From positions 49,971,025 through 50,035,024 of the forward strand of contig OX344763.1 of the NCBI GenBank assembly GCA_947034895.1: a stretch of DNA of 64,000 nt, written 5' to 3'. This document shows positions 1 to 13,698 of this stretch, piece after piece (the stretch's first letter is position 1; each line of letters opens with the position of its first letter). Below the pieces are notes generated by a model that did no database searches, was not told where the DNA came from, and saw only the letters and a program-made list of their open reading frames with translations. The DNA comes from Rhytidiadelphus loreus. Lineage: Eukaryota; Streptophyta; Bryopsida; Hypnales; Hylocomiaceae. The translations under genes were made by a program, and so were the position numbers.

Positions 1-689
1 ATCAAAATTCATTTCAGATCACCAATTCCTTAAATTAATTAAAAATCCATAAAAAATGTGTTACCTGAAAATACTTGTGTCATCGATCGTTCAGACTGTG
101 ACATCGTTGTTCATCTTTTGTTTATAGACTGGAGATATTGCAAGAAGATCTGCATGATGCAACTCAGAATGTCTCAAAGTCAGCATGGATTCAATAAAAT
201 ATTCAAGGCACACACAATAAGAACAGAAATATATAAAATCCCATTCCATTTCAACATTGTCGCAAATCCATTCATTTTCAGGAAACACAAATCAAAACCA
301 ACACACTTCATATGGGAAACTGCATGGTCAGATGCGAAAACATACTACTCTTCTGGAATTAGAAAGCCTGCTCATTTCGTATTTGAGTACACGTTTCTTC
401 CAAAAGAACAAAAAATATGAATACATTAAATAAATAAATCAAGTCAACATGGTCATTGTCGTCTAGTTGAAGACTTATAATGAAAAATTTAACATTTTTA
501 TATTAATTTACCTCATGGACTTCTTCTCATAATGTAGTATAATTTTTGTAAAATGAAAGCCTTCTTGACGGCAATGAACATCTTTCAAGCCAACAAAGAA
601 TTTAATCTGAACAATTAAGCTTCCAAAAAATGATTACAATTATAAAGGATTACCTTTCCATATTTCATCAATTCTGTTCCCATTTACTT

Positions 690-2460
690 TACAGAACAGA
701 ATTCACTACTTACGAAATTGTAGATTGAAACGTCGGTGATGGGATGTCCGACTTTATAATCCCAGGCTGTCCACTCTGAAATGTAATCTTCTTCAAACGC
801 AATCTCCTGAATCTTATTCAAATATTTTCATTAAATCTAGTCCAATCGACAGATTCAGCTGATATCTCCTATTAATGCAACTTTATTTTATACATGATGT
901 TACCTGTCTTTGTCAATTCTCCTATGTCATCTTCTTCCCTTCAATACATAAGTCGCTCATTTTCACCTAATTACTATCTTCCGAATGCGTTTCATCGTCT
1001 TCGCTTCCGCGCTTCCGCATCTGTTCTCAGTTCCACAGTTTTTGCATCCTCTTCGCTTTAGTGCTGTGTCTGTTCAGGATTGCAACTTACCAGTCTGGTT
1101 TCGCAATTCACTTCTTTTTACTACAACAGCGATGGACGCTACAGGTGTCGCGGGACAGTTCAGCTTCGAGAGAACCATGAAAAAATCTTCTTTCAAAGCG
1201 TTGGTGAGTTGATGTGCATTGAACATTCCATGTTTTCAGCATACATCGTTAGTAGACATTCTTCCGCATCTAATGTCATGTTCTGTTGCTTGCACTTCCA
1301 AACCGTTCCTGCAAGTTTTGTCAGAGCACACGGAGATAAGTTTGACAAACATGTAAAACTTGGATACGGACAAACCAAACCCCGCTGGCCTGTCACAGTC
1401 AATGTCTACTTCATGAAGAAGCATCCACACGTCTCATTCGGTGTTGGGTGGAAAGATTTTGCAGTCTCCCACGACATTAAGAAAGGAGACTGTTTACAAT
1501 TCGAACTGGTGGAGCACTCAGGTTTCAATGTTGCTCCGATTAACGGAAGCGATGTTCAAGACTAAAGCTCCGACGTGCTGCACCAGGGACTCAGCAATTC
1601 CATAGCTAATTTGATGTATGCAATCTGTAAGTGATTTTGTGGATTTCCATATTCGATTAGCAGAACTCCTCGTCCCGCGCAGCACCTTCCATGTACAAAT
1701 TATAGAAACGTCTGTAACATAGAAGAACGTTACATACACTAATAGGTTACACACGGTACCTTTGTGATGCTAAGAATTTTGTTTGCTATGTAGGAAATTA
1801 AGTCGTTCGACAACTACAGGCTTTAACAACATAGACAATCTAGATCTGCAGAATTTTTATAACATCAAACTCTATGAATTGGTAATTTATTTATTTAAAC
1901 TCTTACCAACTTCATGTTAGTACATGCTTGTTTTCAAGTACCTTGCAAATTTTCGTTGGAGTGCATGTCTCCCGTAATCTTGTTAGCTTCTTGTTTTCCG
2001 GTTACACTGCTCATCGGACTTCATGCCTTAGTTTTCCAGTCTCTCCAGTCCTCCTGGTAATATAAGTCCAGGTATTCAGATTACTATGTCCACTGTGTCT
2101 GAGGATTTCTGATCGTATTCCCTACACACATAAAAGTACATAAAAAAAATTTAACATTAAATGGTTGCTTATGAGGTTCTCACTTCCCACACTACAAGGG
2201 AAAAGGTTGATTTTAGTGCCACTTTAATTCACAAAATTAATATGAGAAGGTGACATGTGTTTTCAGTATTATTTTATAAATTAAATGTGCCTAGGATTTC
2301 TGTGGACGTACCTGAGTGAGAAGTTCCAAACCATCCTGATTGTTCATAAATGTCCATGATTTTTAAGTTACAAATCAATGCAAAATGAATTAAGTGATTT
2401 TTAATTCGTCCATGTGAGCACATGGCAAACTCCACTGTTGTATTGAGCTCTGTAATAAAC
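690..2460. repeat. Segmental duplication, copy A (B3-gene bearing)
   Basis: This stretch is similar over most of its length to 7560-9260. Matching landmarks include the upstream block with TACGAAATTGTAGATTG (copy B TACGAAACTGTCGATTG), the B3 exons, the downstream block GTTCGACAACTACAGGCT (copy B GTTCGACGACTACAGGCT), and a distal block containing ACATGTGTTTTCAGTA. Weaker similarity continues further upstream (131-230 against about 6215-6300), but the spacing to the B3 gene is about 800 bp longer in copy B. The two copies are diverged by many substitutions and small indels, so the duplication is old. Confidence 0.7.
1132..1565 (+). pseudogene. B3 DNA-binding domain gene, copy A, splice acceptor lost
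   Basis: Exon 1 (1132-1203) encodes a 24-residue start (MDATGVAG..., ending KSSFKAL) and stops at a good donor, GTGAGT. Exon 2 (from about 1302) encodes the rest of a plant B3 domain: TVPASFVRAHGDKF, then W-P-V-T-V, then GWKDFAVSHDIKKGDC and a stop after VQD. The pattern of a short basic start, W in the middle, GWKxF and GD is typical of the B3 fold that binds DNA in plant transcription factors. The protein would be only about 111 residues, essentially the domain alone. The acceptor that should precede TVPAS reads CCAA instead of CAG, whereas copy B has TGTGCAG. No other AG in the intron keeps the frame. I read it as a relic or a misspliced gene; the B3 assignment is firm, activity is doubtful. 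Confidence 0.65.
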
Positions 2461-2479
2461 AAACGGCACACAATTGCTT

Positions 2480-5400
2480 CAGTTTTACTTCCAGAAATGA
2501 AACAAATTTGAACACGATAGTGCCACTCCCTTTCCTTTTTTCATTTCATCATCTATTTGTGAAATAAACCAACACTTAGATTTCCAGTGTACAGAACTGA
2601 ACTTCATGAAATTAAAAGAACTAGTGAGATTCAATATTTTCAGAGTTACATGTAGTAGTCAGAAAGTAATTGAACTCAAGGGCATACAAAAATCTGAACA
2701 TCTTAGCATGATTGTCGATCTGCACATTGGAAAACATAAACTCAGATTCTTGAATTTATCATTTGACCATAGACGTGGAACATTACACAACCCACAGACA
2801 ATAAGCCTTGCTAATGGAATTCCCAAAGCACTGCTACCAAAAGAACATCAACACATGAAAGTAAAATGCAGCAAATGATTCTCTTCCTAAAGACAATCAA
2901 CTTTTCTGAAACACAAATTCATGCATGTCGTTTCTGACCCTAACAACATGAGAGAGACATGGAGGAACAAAAAGTAAATTTTCTTACAATTAGGGAGGCA
3001 TTACCGTACATAAAGATTTACTGTAGAAATAATCTACACATACCTGAAAGGAACCATGTTGTAAAGGAAGAGTTGCAATTTAGTTTCATGGCGTTTTCTT
3101 CATTCAGAACGTTCTTTTAGAAAATAAAATGCCAAACAGGAACTGTGGCTTTGTGAGCCTCAAAACATATCTAGGCTAAACCCTGCGCATATGGATATAT
3201 AAAAAAAACACTTTCAGGAATTTTTTCCACACCTACAGTGAAACAAACGAAGAAAGTTACCTCCGCTGTCTATATTGGTCACAATCTAAGTAATTCACAT
3301 TGAAGGCAAAGGACGTGGACATGAGTGTGTGCTAATTCTCTACTCGTTACATGCTACATTACTATTACTAACATTGAAGCTGAACAAGCTACTCAAACGG
3401 ATTGAAGAAATAAAGGATAGGTGTTACAATATATAAACTTTGGGTGGATGGACCACATGTTGGTAGAATTTGCAGGGACTTTGAAGTATGCTGCAGAAAT
3501 TGAAGTAGCTTCGGGAATTTTCGTCAATGACCTTCGGTGCGTGCTGTTCCAAGTCCCTGTGCACATTCGAAAGCAATGAAGTCAATACCACATCATAGAG
3601 GCATGAGTTTGCACTGGTCTTTAGAATGTTGAACGTCCTTCACACTTCAAGTCTGTCATCTAAGGTTGCAAAAATGTACAGCAAAAAAATTATTGAAAAA
3701 CAAATCGTCCATGCTAAAATCAAATTTACAACCTACCTCGCTTCAATAGACAATTCATTTCAATTGTAGAAAATTACCTTAAAATATGTAATAGGGAAAA
3801 ATAGGCAGACCAAGTTTACAATAATAAAGTGTTACTTACAATTCAAAGGCACATCTCACTAGTGGAAAATTACTGACCGAATCAACAAAAAAATTACAAG
3901 ACAGTGTTGATATTTTTTGGTAGTCCACTGTTGATTTGGACGTGTTGACTTGGACGTTATGGAACAAAACAATGTTATGTTTTTGTTGTTTTTTCACAAA
4001 AACTTGTTAAAATCTTGTTGATATGTCACTGAAACTTATTCACACTTGCTGAATTGAACATTACGGAACAAAAAAATGTTCAGCTTTTGTTCTTCTTTTA
4101 CAAAAACTTTTTCAAGTTTTGTTCATATGTCACTAGAACTTGGTCAGTCTCTGTTGATTTCTAACAAAACCATACTGATTTTTTGTTGATTTTACAGTAA
4201 ATGAGGTGGTCTGACTTCTTTTTTATTTTGATAGTCTACTACATGTCCGAACTGCTTATACATTGCATAGACATGTGTTTTGAATCACAAAACACATCAC
4301 AATTTGTGTAGTTTCCAGGAATTTTTTGAACATGTAACCTGTGGTTATGAATAAGTGCACCATCTCTGCACCATTGACATGAAACACAAAACATTTTATA
4401 ATTTCTAAAGCTCCTCAATCTCAAAATCTTTTTCACAGTATTCAATCATACTATGAACTTGAATGCCTGAAACTAATGCATAAATCACTACACTTACATA
4501 ATGCACTCTTTAAAACTTCATACTTCTGGTACTACTGTCCATTGAACATTATGTTTCTATAGTTTGCACTTCAAACGTGAAAGCATAATATGTGCTCAAT
4601 TTCCATCTTCCCCACCTGTATCCTCCATTTCTTCATGAACTTCAAAGGGCTGCATGATTTCAAGTTCAGCTCCTCAAACTACCTCATACCGCACTGCTTA
4701 CATGGTTCATACAACTCCAACAATTAAAACGAAACTCCATTCAAGAAGTTCCCAGTATTTTTACCTACTACAATACCGTAGGACATTTCACTATGCATAT
4801 TGTGATTGTAATATTCATATTCAAACATGAAATTCAAAAAATCATTGAAAGCACTAAACCATTTTTGACACATTCCAGGTAGGGTTCCCTGAACATCTAA
4901 TAATACAGTGAATATAAGGTTCATAAAACATACTTGACAGAAGAAAAGCACAGTACTAGCATGTTCAGTCATAAAACTACAAAAACTATTTCCAATGGTC
5001 TAGTGACTCTGCATGCATCAAGAATTACAATGCTTCACTCATATTCCTATGCACTCTACAAACCAGATCACATACCATCCATGAATTCATTTCAAGAATA
5101 CCTTTTCATAGCAGACTTCATTTCTAAAATTATTTCGGAGAACTTCCACCTACATACAGAAATGAATGGGAAGTATTGTACTTGGTTCCATAGAAGTAGT
5201 TCCTCTTTGTCCACGTGTGTTCAGTTTCCTAACTCCTTTAAGTACATTGGCTTCACGTCTTCCTGCATCAGGTAGATTAATTTTGTCACCACCTCCTACT
5301 CATCATAACCATTTTTACCTTTTCTTGCATTTTGACATGTTGAATGCATGGAACTCAATCATTGACAGGAAATAAATTCAATGGATTGTTCTGTGAAAAT

Positions 5401-6200
5401 TTAAAAATTCAATAGGGACTAAATTTGACTTCAACATTATTAAATGAGGACCTCCATTTAGACATAATTGAGAGAAAAAAAGAGTGTGTACAAGCAAAAA
5501 CAAAATTTCAAACATATGACCATGCATTGCGAACATCTTCTCTCTGAGTTTGCAGTCCTTCTTTGTTCCATTTTCAAATGCAATCATTGATGAACTCCTC
5601 AATGTTGCATCTCTGATAATGTACCTAAAACTAACATACAAAATAAATCAATGAATTTTGGTCCATACTATGCAAATAAGAATTCAGTATGTCCCATTCA
5701 TTATCTACATTTAGAAGTAAACATCACATTCCAGTTTTCTTGTTTTCTCCTGTCTGCCATAAAGTACATGAAGACAAAGGACTTATAGGAGTTTCCAAAA
5801 TGTGGTAATGTAACACAATTATGATTAATATTTACCTAAACTGCCAAATGCATTCTCAATGTTTCACATAATCTTCACATGAGTTTAATATAAAATGATT
5901 TTCATAATTTCCTTCTCACATGCACATTGTAACTAGGTAAATTACGACAACATAGTGCAACTATTATTAATATAAAACTCAACACTTCAACAATATAATA
6001 ACACGTGATTACAAAAAGTCTGAAGGAAAACTATTATTCTGGACTGGCTCTATTAAAACTTACAAAAGAAACTCATGAATGCTACAAATCATACTTTACT
6101 TCCAGTGACAAATAACTTACAATTCTTCAAGAAGCGCCTACAATCTCTTCCCTTCATATCCCTGTGTCATAGTTCTCACTCTGTGTGAGACATTGAAGAA
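2480..6200. other. Noncoding AT-rich stretch
   Basis: No exon with convincing splice sites or recognisable protein was seen on either strand. Short open frames (for example 2606-2878 +) match nothing I recognise. Apart from the tandem repeat at 3952-4160, nothing structured was seen. Confidence 0.5.
3952..4160. repeat. Degenerate two-copy tandem repeat, period about 104 bp
   Basis: Two consecutive units each run from GGACGTTATGGAACAAAA (or GAACATTACGGAACAAAA) through a T-rich middle to CATATGTCACTRRAACTT. A CACTA-type string (CACTAGTGGAAAA) lies about 95 bp upstream at 3857. The repeats could be subterminal repeats of a decayed transposon, but no partner end was found. Confidence 0.5.
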
Positions 6201-7559
6201 GTGTTTTGAAACTGGGAATGCTGCAAGAAGACCTCCATGATGCACCTCACCATGTATCAATGTCAATTTCCAATCAATAAAATTTACAAGCCAACTGTGA
6301 CAAAACACAAAGAATATGAAATTTCAGTCCATTGCATCATCATTGCAACTCTAGCATTTTGTATGCGGAAGGTTCAAAACCAGCAGTCTCACGGTCTTAC
6401 CATTTACAAATCCAGTAGTGCTTTGATGTACACATAGACTAATTTATGGTAATTAAATAGCCTACCTTTTTCCTTCACTCCATACATACTTCTTTCTCAA
6501 AATTCAAAGACATTTATATAATACATTTATCAAACACTTCACCATGGTTACTTCCATCTCATTAACGAACTGGAATGACTACTGCAACAAAATTTGGATT
6601 GAAGGGAAAATTTTCTAAAACAATTCAATCATACATATATGATGAATTTTCTAAGACATTTCACTCATACATATATGAAGTAATAAAGTAGTTCAAAATC
6701 GCAAACTCGTATTCTGTACGCTTCACTTACAAATTTACCTATTATTTTACTTCATTTCCTAATACTTATAATGTCCAATTGCACTTATAAGTAAGCCAGT
6801 AAACACTAAATGAACTTTATTGCAGACAATGAGGGATACTAAATTAACATTTGGACTTCCCTAACCTCATGAGCAGAGGCACTTCACTCATTTCCTACAT
6901 TTCAGTGACTAACCCCTTTTCAAAATCAAGTACTTCATCTTCTAGTACTTACAATTTCATAACTATTGTTGTCTCATGGATTAACAATTGAAAATAATTG
7001 AAGGCTGCAACATCTGAAACTTGAATACAAGCATTCTCTAATGACTATCATTTTGTGGAATTCAATAAAACATGAAGGACAGAAGACAGTATAACTCTGT
7101 AAAAACTATTCCAAATTCATCTTATATCTGGATTTTGTTATACCATGTCGTTCATATCATAAAAATTATTTTCCAAGATTCCTCATTAAATTTGAAGACT
7201 ACCAACCTTCCAACATTTATCAAAAATAGACATACAATATTTCAAAGACATATTTGGAAATGAGTCTCACTCATTACTAGTAGGCATTTCTCAAATTTTA
7301 AACAAACAATGTACATACATCAACTAATTACAAAGTTCTAGTTACAAACATCGATGAACACTGAAGTTATCGTGGAACTGCATTTTCAGAAATTTAATAC
7401 TCTTTCAATTGTAGTGACTGAACACAACCAGTATGCTGTCACACTTGAAAATAACATGATATGTTCAGAAAAATGAAATAACTGAAGCGTATCCCTTTAG
7501 ATGACCTCTATTTCCTAACACAATAATTTGGCCTAGATTTATTTTGATTTACATCTGCG

Positions 7560-9260
7560 TTCAAAATAATGGACACAAATTCATTATTTACGAAACTGTC
7601 GATTGTAACGTGATGGAATGTACGACTTCGCAATCTACTGCTGTCCCCTCTGAAATGTTATCTTCATCAAACGCAATCCTACAAATCTTACTCAAATATT
7701 TTCAATTAATTATAGAAATGAATAGATTTACGCTATATCTAAAATTACGACACATGTCATTAGTACTAGCTGTTACCTGTCTTGGTCAATTTCTGCAACG
7801 TCTGCTTCTTCCCTTGAGGATATAAGTCCCTCATTTTCAGTTAATCAGTGTCTCCTGAATGCCTCTCCTCTTCTTTGCTTCCTTCCTCCGGCTGCTTAGG
7901 ACTTGAACTTACATTTTATGTTTTGCTTATCACTCATTTCCACTAAAATCGCCATGGACGCTGGAGGTGTAGGTGCAGAAATATCATTTGAGAAAACTAT
8001 GAAGAAGTCTTCTTTCAAAGCGCTGGTGAGTCCTCTGCATTCAACATTCCATGTTATCGCTAGACATCGTCAATTGACATTCCTCCGCATCTTTAACCTC
8101 CATTTTCGTTTTTTTCTTGTGCAGACTGTCCCTGCAAGCTTCGTCAGAGCACATGGTGATAAGTTCAAGGCATTCGTGAAACTAGGATACGGCCAAACCA
8201 AACCCCGCTGGCCAGTGACAGTGAATGTCTAATTCATGAAACAACATCCCCACGTCTCCTTCTGCGGTGGCTGGAAAGACTTTGCACGCTCTCACGATAT
8301 TAAGGAAGGGGACCGCGTGAAGTTTGAACTAGTCGATCACTCATGCTTCAATGTGGCACTTGTGAATTCTACTGATGCGGAGGACTGAAGTTGCGACCTG
8401 CTACAGCAGCGACTGAGCAAAGGCATGCCAAATTTCATTTACGCAAACTGTAAGTACATGCGTGCATTTCAAATGACGACTTACAATACTCACCGTCAAG
8501 CGCAACAAATTCTACATAACTATTACAGGAACGTTTCGGCAATAACAGATTTTTACATATTGTAATTATATTCATAGTGTACCTTGCTTTTGCTAAACAT
8601 TTTATGTATGTCATCCTTAAAGTTGTTCGACGACTACAGGCTATAGCAGCATGTAGTAACTAAATATCTAGAACTACAGATGTTTCAAAAAATCAAACTT
8701 TACGTTTCATTTCTTAGTTTACAGGAGCTCTTACCATATGAATGTGTGGACACTTTTCTTTTAGTGCATGTGTTATATTTTCAACTAAATGCAAGTCTGT
8801 CGTATTTTCCTTACCTTCAAGTTAGGAAAAAGAAATTTATGACCACAGTAAATGCATTCGTTTTGCACTCGTTCAGGTCCTCCTCGTAGTGCACTTGCAG
8901 GGATTAATGTTCCTCTATCCTCTCTATCTCAGCGATTCAAATGGTAGTCCCTGTACACAGAAACGTCCATACAAATACTTTAGACTTGCATACTATAAAT
9001 TTTCATACTTCACGCATTACAAGAGTTCGGTTTCTATTCTGTGCAATTTCCAGTTATAAAATGATTATGGGAATGTCATGTGTTTTCAGTAATATTTCCT
9101 ATAATAACTGTTTTTTGCATTTGCTTTATATAAAATGACTTTAAACTGGAGCCGTCTTTTCAGAAGAAATGTGTATGAAGTTTAAGTTCAAAAGCAATGC
9201 ACGGTTCATTAGGTGATTTTGCATTCTTACTCCACGTGAGTACAGGGCAAACTCTTGCGT
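7560..9260. repeat. Segmental duplication, copy B (B3-gene bearing)
   Basis: This is the partner of 690-2460 in the same orientation, about 6.9 kb away. It carries the second B3-domain relic and the same upstream and downstream landmark blocks in the same order. Confidence 0.7.
7954..8388 (+). pseudogene. B3 DNA-binding domain gene, copy B, internal stop
   Basis: Exon 1 (7954-8025) encodes MDAGGVGAEISFEKTMKKSS and FKAL, followed by donor GTGAGT. The 99-bp intron ends in TTTTTTCTTGTGCAG and exon 2 starts at 8125 with TVPASFVRAHGDKF. Both splice sites are good and phase 0. The frame then meets TAA at 8230-8232 where copy A has TAC (Tyr in NVYFMKKHP). Beyond the stop the same frame continues for 52 codons through GWKDFARSHDIKEGD and FNVALVN to a TGA at 8386-8388. 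The truncated product would be about 59 residues and lack the second half of the B3 fold. Copies A and B therefore carry different lesions. It could still be expressed as a short peptide, but loss of function is more likely. Confidence 0.65.
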
Positions 9261-9269
9261 TCTATGAAG

Positions 9270-11340
9270 TTGTTCACAACCTACCCTGTAATCAATTCAC
9301 TGAAGTTCATTAGAAGAAGGATAGTGAATACAAACATGATACTATCACGTCCTATTTGTCTGAATTCGACGTCTACTTGAAAAAAGACACAGCATTCAAA
9401 GTTTCAAATACAAATATCCTCGCTCACCTTCTGCAAATGAAGACTCAAAAATAGATGCTTCAGAATTCATAAGACAACGATCCCTGTTTTCACTTTCTGC
9501 CATACAATATTCTTAACATTTGTGCAGGACGGTACATCTTCACATGACATGATATTCCAAAATTCCTCAATTCTATACTTTAACTGTCTTTTGTGACATT
9601 ATTCATATTAAATCTGCACAACATCACAAAACTCACACAAAATCAAACTTCACTTTTCAGTCCACAATGCAATGCGCACAACATAACGTAAATACTGATT
9701 CAATTGCAAGTATACAAATAGCAAATTTATTCTTAAGTCAGTAGTACATAGTTTAAAGCTAAAAACATCAAGCAAATGTTCGACACTGGAATACAGTAGA
9801 AACAAACAGCTGTACAAGCCCTACACCTCGACTGCAGTGACATCAACTGAATGGGAGCCACAAATGTACACTGCTACAGATGACACAATGGTAATAGAAT
9901 CATATTTTATCAATCAATCACCAGCCCGCTTGGGAAATTATAAAAAATAAATAGTTAAAGAATGGTTAATGTGAACTTGTAGAAGGAAGAAGAACTCTTA
10001 GAACAGACACTTGCTTGGTGACAACTCAATACTTCACCAAAATTCTAGTAAATGGATGTTAATCTTACGTAATGACACACATTGGTGGAGGGAGCATGGG
10101 AGTAACGACTTAAAGGAAAAATATATAAAACATTGTAATGGGCCCTTCATATCCACCACCGATTTACAAACGAGACATTGGCAAAACTTCAGTTGAAAGG
10201 AAAATTTAGATTCAGGGTTAGACATACATTCAGCACACCATTGAATTTTTTGATATTTTTCTTATTAATTGAAGAAGTCAAAGTTGAAGAAAATTACATC
10301 AAATATTCGTCTTCAAAGAGAATTAATCATTATATTAATAAGAATAACTTGAAAACCCAACATGACTTACACAATATCAGGCTCGACTTTAATTCTTTAG
10401 TTCCTTTCCATTAAAATAAAACTCCTGAATTCCCAGACAACCAAAAGACGACAGCAACAGTTTCTTTAGAAGTTGAAATGAATCACTTAGGAAACCTCAT
10501 TAAAGCTAACAAAACGTACCGATAAAAAGCATAAATCATTCAAGACAAGTCTGAACAAAACGTTTTCATTTTTCAAAGTCAATACAATTCACTATTAGTT
10601 TCCGAAGTCACACAAATCAAGTATTCTACTGTTTCAGAGCGCAAATATGGAGGGTTGAAAACAGCCGTCTTCGAGTTCTGCCGTCCTCTCATACTGACCT
10701 AAATGTCAAACAATCATTCCTTCATATTCGTTACACTGAAGAATATTTGCTCACAATGTAATTCCTTTTACTATACTGACAATAGCAAATCACAGATTCA
10801 TCATTTCCATCGGCTCTACAGTGGACATGCTCCTTCTCCAATAGTTTGCTTCGATAAATTTAGAAAGTGTTCAATACAGGTACTTCTTCAGAATAACCTG
10901 TAGACATCATTATAATGAGAATCGTCCCTGTAAATCATCATAAGAAGGTCTAATTATGGTTAAAGTGTTTAAACAAAGCCAACCTTACGATACATTAAGA
11001 CGACATTGATCACTGTAAACACATGCAAATTATCATGGCAAAGATTATCCTTCCGTAGGCTGTCTAAAAATTCTACAAATACTCTAATTCTCCTGAGAAG
11101 CTAGAGGATATGATGACTACAAATTATTTATATGATAAAAAATAATGAAGACTGTAATTCAAGCCAAGAAAAAACTTAGCACCTGCACAGATCCTAAGAA
11201 GAGACTACGAAGGGCCCTTCTATTCACAACAACCGTACCAAGCATTTCTGGCATATGTCAACCTCATAGGTTTCTGGAACTTAATTATATGGAAATCAGA
11301 ACTTACAAAAGTGTAAGTGATTATCTAATTCAACCTCCTC
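9270..11340. other. Noncoding stretch
   Basis: AT-rich sequence with no convincing gene. Near 11.2-11.3 kb on the minus strand a short open segment (PETYEVDICQKCL, followed by GTACGG) could be an exon with a C-x2-C motif downstream of the exon at 11352-11503. Confidence 0.4.
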
Positions 11341-11351
11341 AAACATATACC

Positions 11352-11503
11352 TTTTCTTGGCCAAAATATGCAAGCCATGTACACACAGTTTTATTTTCCC
11401 AAAAATGTGATTCCGCAACCACAGTGACGGTAGCCCCACTTTCGACAAACTCAATGCCTACCATTTCTCCATCCATGAAAGTCAACAACTCATAAAGGGC
11501 CAC
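11352..11503 (-). CDS. Probable isolated exon, unknown protein
   Basis: On the minus strand a clean exon lies between acceptor TTAATGCAG and donor GTATAT. It reads VALYELLTFMDGEMVGIEF, then VESGATVTVVAESHFWENK, then a stretch ending FGQEK, with no stop. The codon choice and both splice sites look real, but I do not recognise the family. It lies downstream of other minus-strand coding fragments (13.4-17.7 kb) and may be a late exon of the same gene or of a decayed relative. Confidence 0.4.
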
Positions 11504-13419
11504 CTGCATTAACATCAAAATTTATAATACCCTTGCATGCTTTAACATTTTCTAGTCTTTCAGTGAATTAGCGAAAATAAGTATCTAGATGGACACTCGT
11601 ACACAGCGGACCCTAAATATTTAATACATTGAACTCGACAGTCCAGCGACAAAAAAAAGGGTGTAATATACATTCCTTCAGAAGCTACTCACATAGTCTT
11701 CGACCTTGAAGAAATGCCATGTTTCTAGTCTTCTGAAGAAGTTGTTCATAAATCTATGGTAAATTGGCTTGCTCACTTCCACAAGTACACAAAATTCTCA
11801 ATATGGAAAGTAGTTCACATGCTCACGCATGTTACAAACATGATCTCCAATTTTACATAAACTAGAGTTCCTACTATAGTACTACATTATTTTCTGTCTA
11901 AAAGTTTTCTAATTTGATTTCATTGTAGGGTCAAGGACACGTACATCAGCATAAAGTAAAGCTCTGCATATATCTTTGAATGTCTCGTTCATGTCTTCTC
12001 CTGTGAAAACAGAAGCAACAATAATTGGAAGTTAAGTAATTGATACAAAAACTACTATTCCAGCAATACTGTAGGAGACCACACAAGCTATTTTTAGAAT
12101 TAGCGATTTCTCTCGTGCACAATAGCGTTTTCTGTTTGCTAATGAGGCCCCACACTACTATCTGAAACCACTAACCTACCATAGAAATTACATTGCAATT
12201 AACATGTAAAGCTAAATTACTAATATCAACGTTGTTTAAAAACAAAATTCGAAGCCCAATTAACCAAATAACAACGTACCTTCTAGTGAGTGCAAATGAC
12301 GACTGCTTAATTGGTTGCATCGTACCAAATGGACGTAACTAGGAAACATCATGTGTCTTAGTGACTATCAGACACAACAAGAACACTTTCGTAATATTGT
12401 AAATGAAATCATAAAAATATCAGTCACTGAGGAAGCAATTGTAGCATACGCATGTCTTCCCATGCTTGTTTTTCCTTAACTTCAATGCATACAAATTTGG
12501 CAAACTCAATGCCTACAACTTCAGCCTGAAGAAGTATTCACTTCTTCCGTCACTTGTCCTGCACACTAATCAAACACTGAGAAAAGTGGACACAACTACT
12601 ATTAGTGTTTATTGAAATAACAATTTATGCTAAGTTGTCAAATGTACATGCAAAACTGTGCGTTAAAAAAAAAAAGCTTCATTAGGCATTCAAGAACTAA
12701 GAAACATAGAGTACTAAGGCTTTTCACACACAGTTAAATGCTCTTCAGTGCGAAGTTGTCAAACCAAAAAAAAAATAGTTTAAACATCTTCACTTGATTC
12801 GTTGACTTCTACTTTCCTAAAACTAGAGTACACTTTGTATAATGAAGATGTAAGTGCCAACACACTCTCCTGAACAGAGTACTGACATGTTAATTCAATG
12901 GTCTTCAAGTTTTTTTCGACAATCACAGAAGACATTATACAAAATGTCATGTTTTATGGAAACTAAAAACATATAGGCCTTCCATTTATAAAAGAAATTT
13001 CTAAATGTACTTCTAGAGAACAACAGCTTGTCTTCTGACATGCACTCCATCATCGAAGACATCTAGTAAGACTTACGAAAAACATCTACAGAAATAGTAG
13101 GTCCGCTTTATCCTTCTCATTGTCCCATGCAAACCAAAAAGTTTTAAACTAATTACATCCACATGAACGATCTTTGTATATGAAACTACAAAACAAAAAA
13201 CCCCAGAAAGAATCACCGATAAGAGTATTGTTCACAAAGTTACTAGTTCCCAAGTCGCTACAGCACAAATTGCCGAGAGCCAGTTCCTCAACACTTCAGT
13301 ATTATTTTTCAACTCAATTGAAAAGGTCCTATCAATTCACTGGCTTAAATCAAGTAAAACTTGTTGAGTACTTCATGCTATTTGACTTTGAGGATTCCAT
13401 TTGGGTGACAATCCTGTAA
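11504..13419. other. Noncoding stretch
   Basis: No gene supported on either strand. Contains simple A-runs near 12670 and 12770 only. Confidence 0.4.
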
Positions 13420-13698
13420 TTACATGTTCTCGGAGGAGTTCGTCGACGGGTAAGAGGGAGTTCCTAAAGAAACATCGTCCGTGTCCTCCAAAGAATAGTC
13501 GGTCTCTTCATTTTCCTCTTCCTCTTCCTCTTGCAATTGTTCAACAAAAAGTACCTCCAAGTCTTCATTCAGTGAAGACATCCCTACATCTCCGAATGTT
13601 TCATCAGTAACTGCACCGCATGCTCGACATTCAGCGTGGTGCGACCACTCTGTGTAGTCGGAGGAGTCTGCACATCCCTCTTCGAAAGGCAGTCCCAT
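13420..13698 (-). CDS. Acidic small open frame or exon, unknown
   Basis: A minus-strand frame of 92 codons starts MGLPFEEGCADSSDYTEW, has a Cys-rich spot (HHAECRACGAV), a run of Glu (QEEEEEENEE) and ends NSSENM. An acceptor-like ATATAAG lies just upstream of the ATG and the frame is open back to it, so it may be an internal exon rather than a complete gene. The Glu run and C-x2-C spot do not identify a family. It lies between other minus-strand coding fragments of the region. Confidence 0.35.
   Translation of the reverse strand: MGLPFEEGCADSSDYTEWSHHAECRACGAVTDETFGDVGMSSLNEDLEVLFVEQLQEEEEEENEETDYSLEDTDDVSLGTPSYPSTNSSENM

Noticed and set aside
58..420. 120-codon plus-strand open frame at the window start
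   Set aside because: No recognisable protein; weakly duplicated near 6.2 kb without conservation of the frame.
2190..2204. CACTACAAGGGAAAA resembles a CACTA transposon terminus
   Set aside because: No matching inverted end or 3-bp duplication was found; a single short match is not enough.
3857..3869. CACTAGTGGAAAA, another CACTA-like end near tandem repeats
   Set aside because: No partner end TTTTCCACTAGTG seen on the far side and no Transposase_21-type protein in the window.
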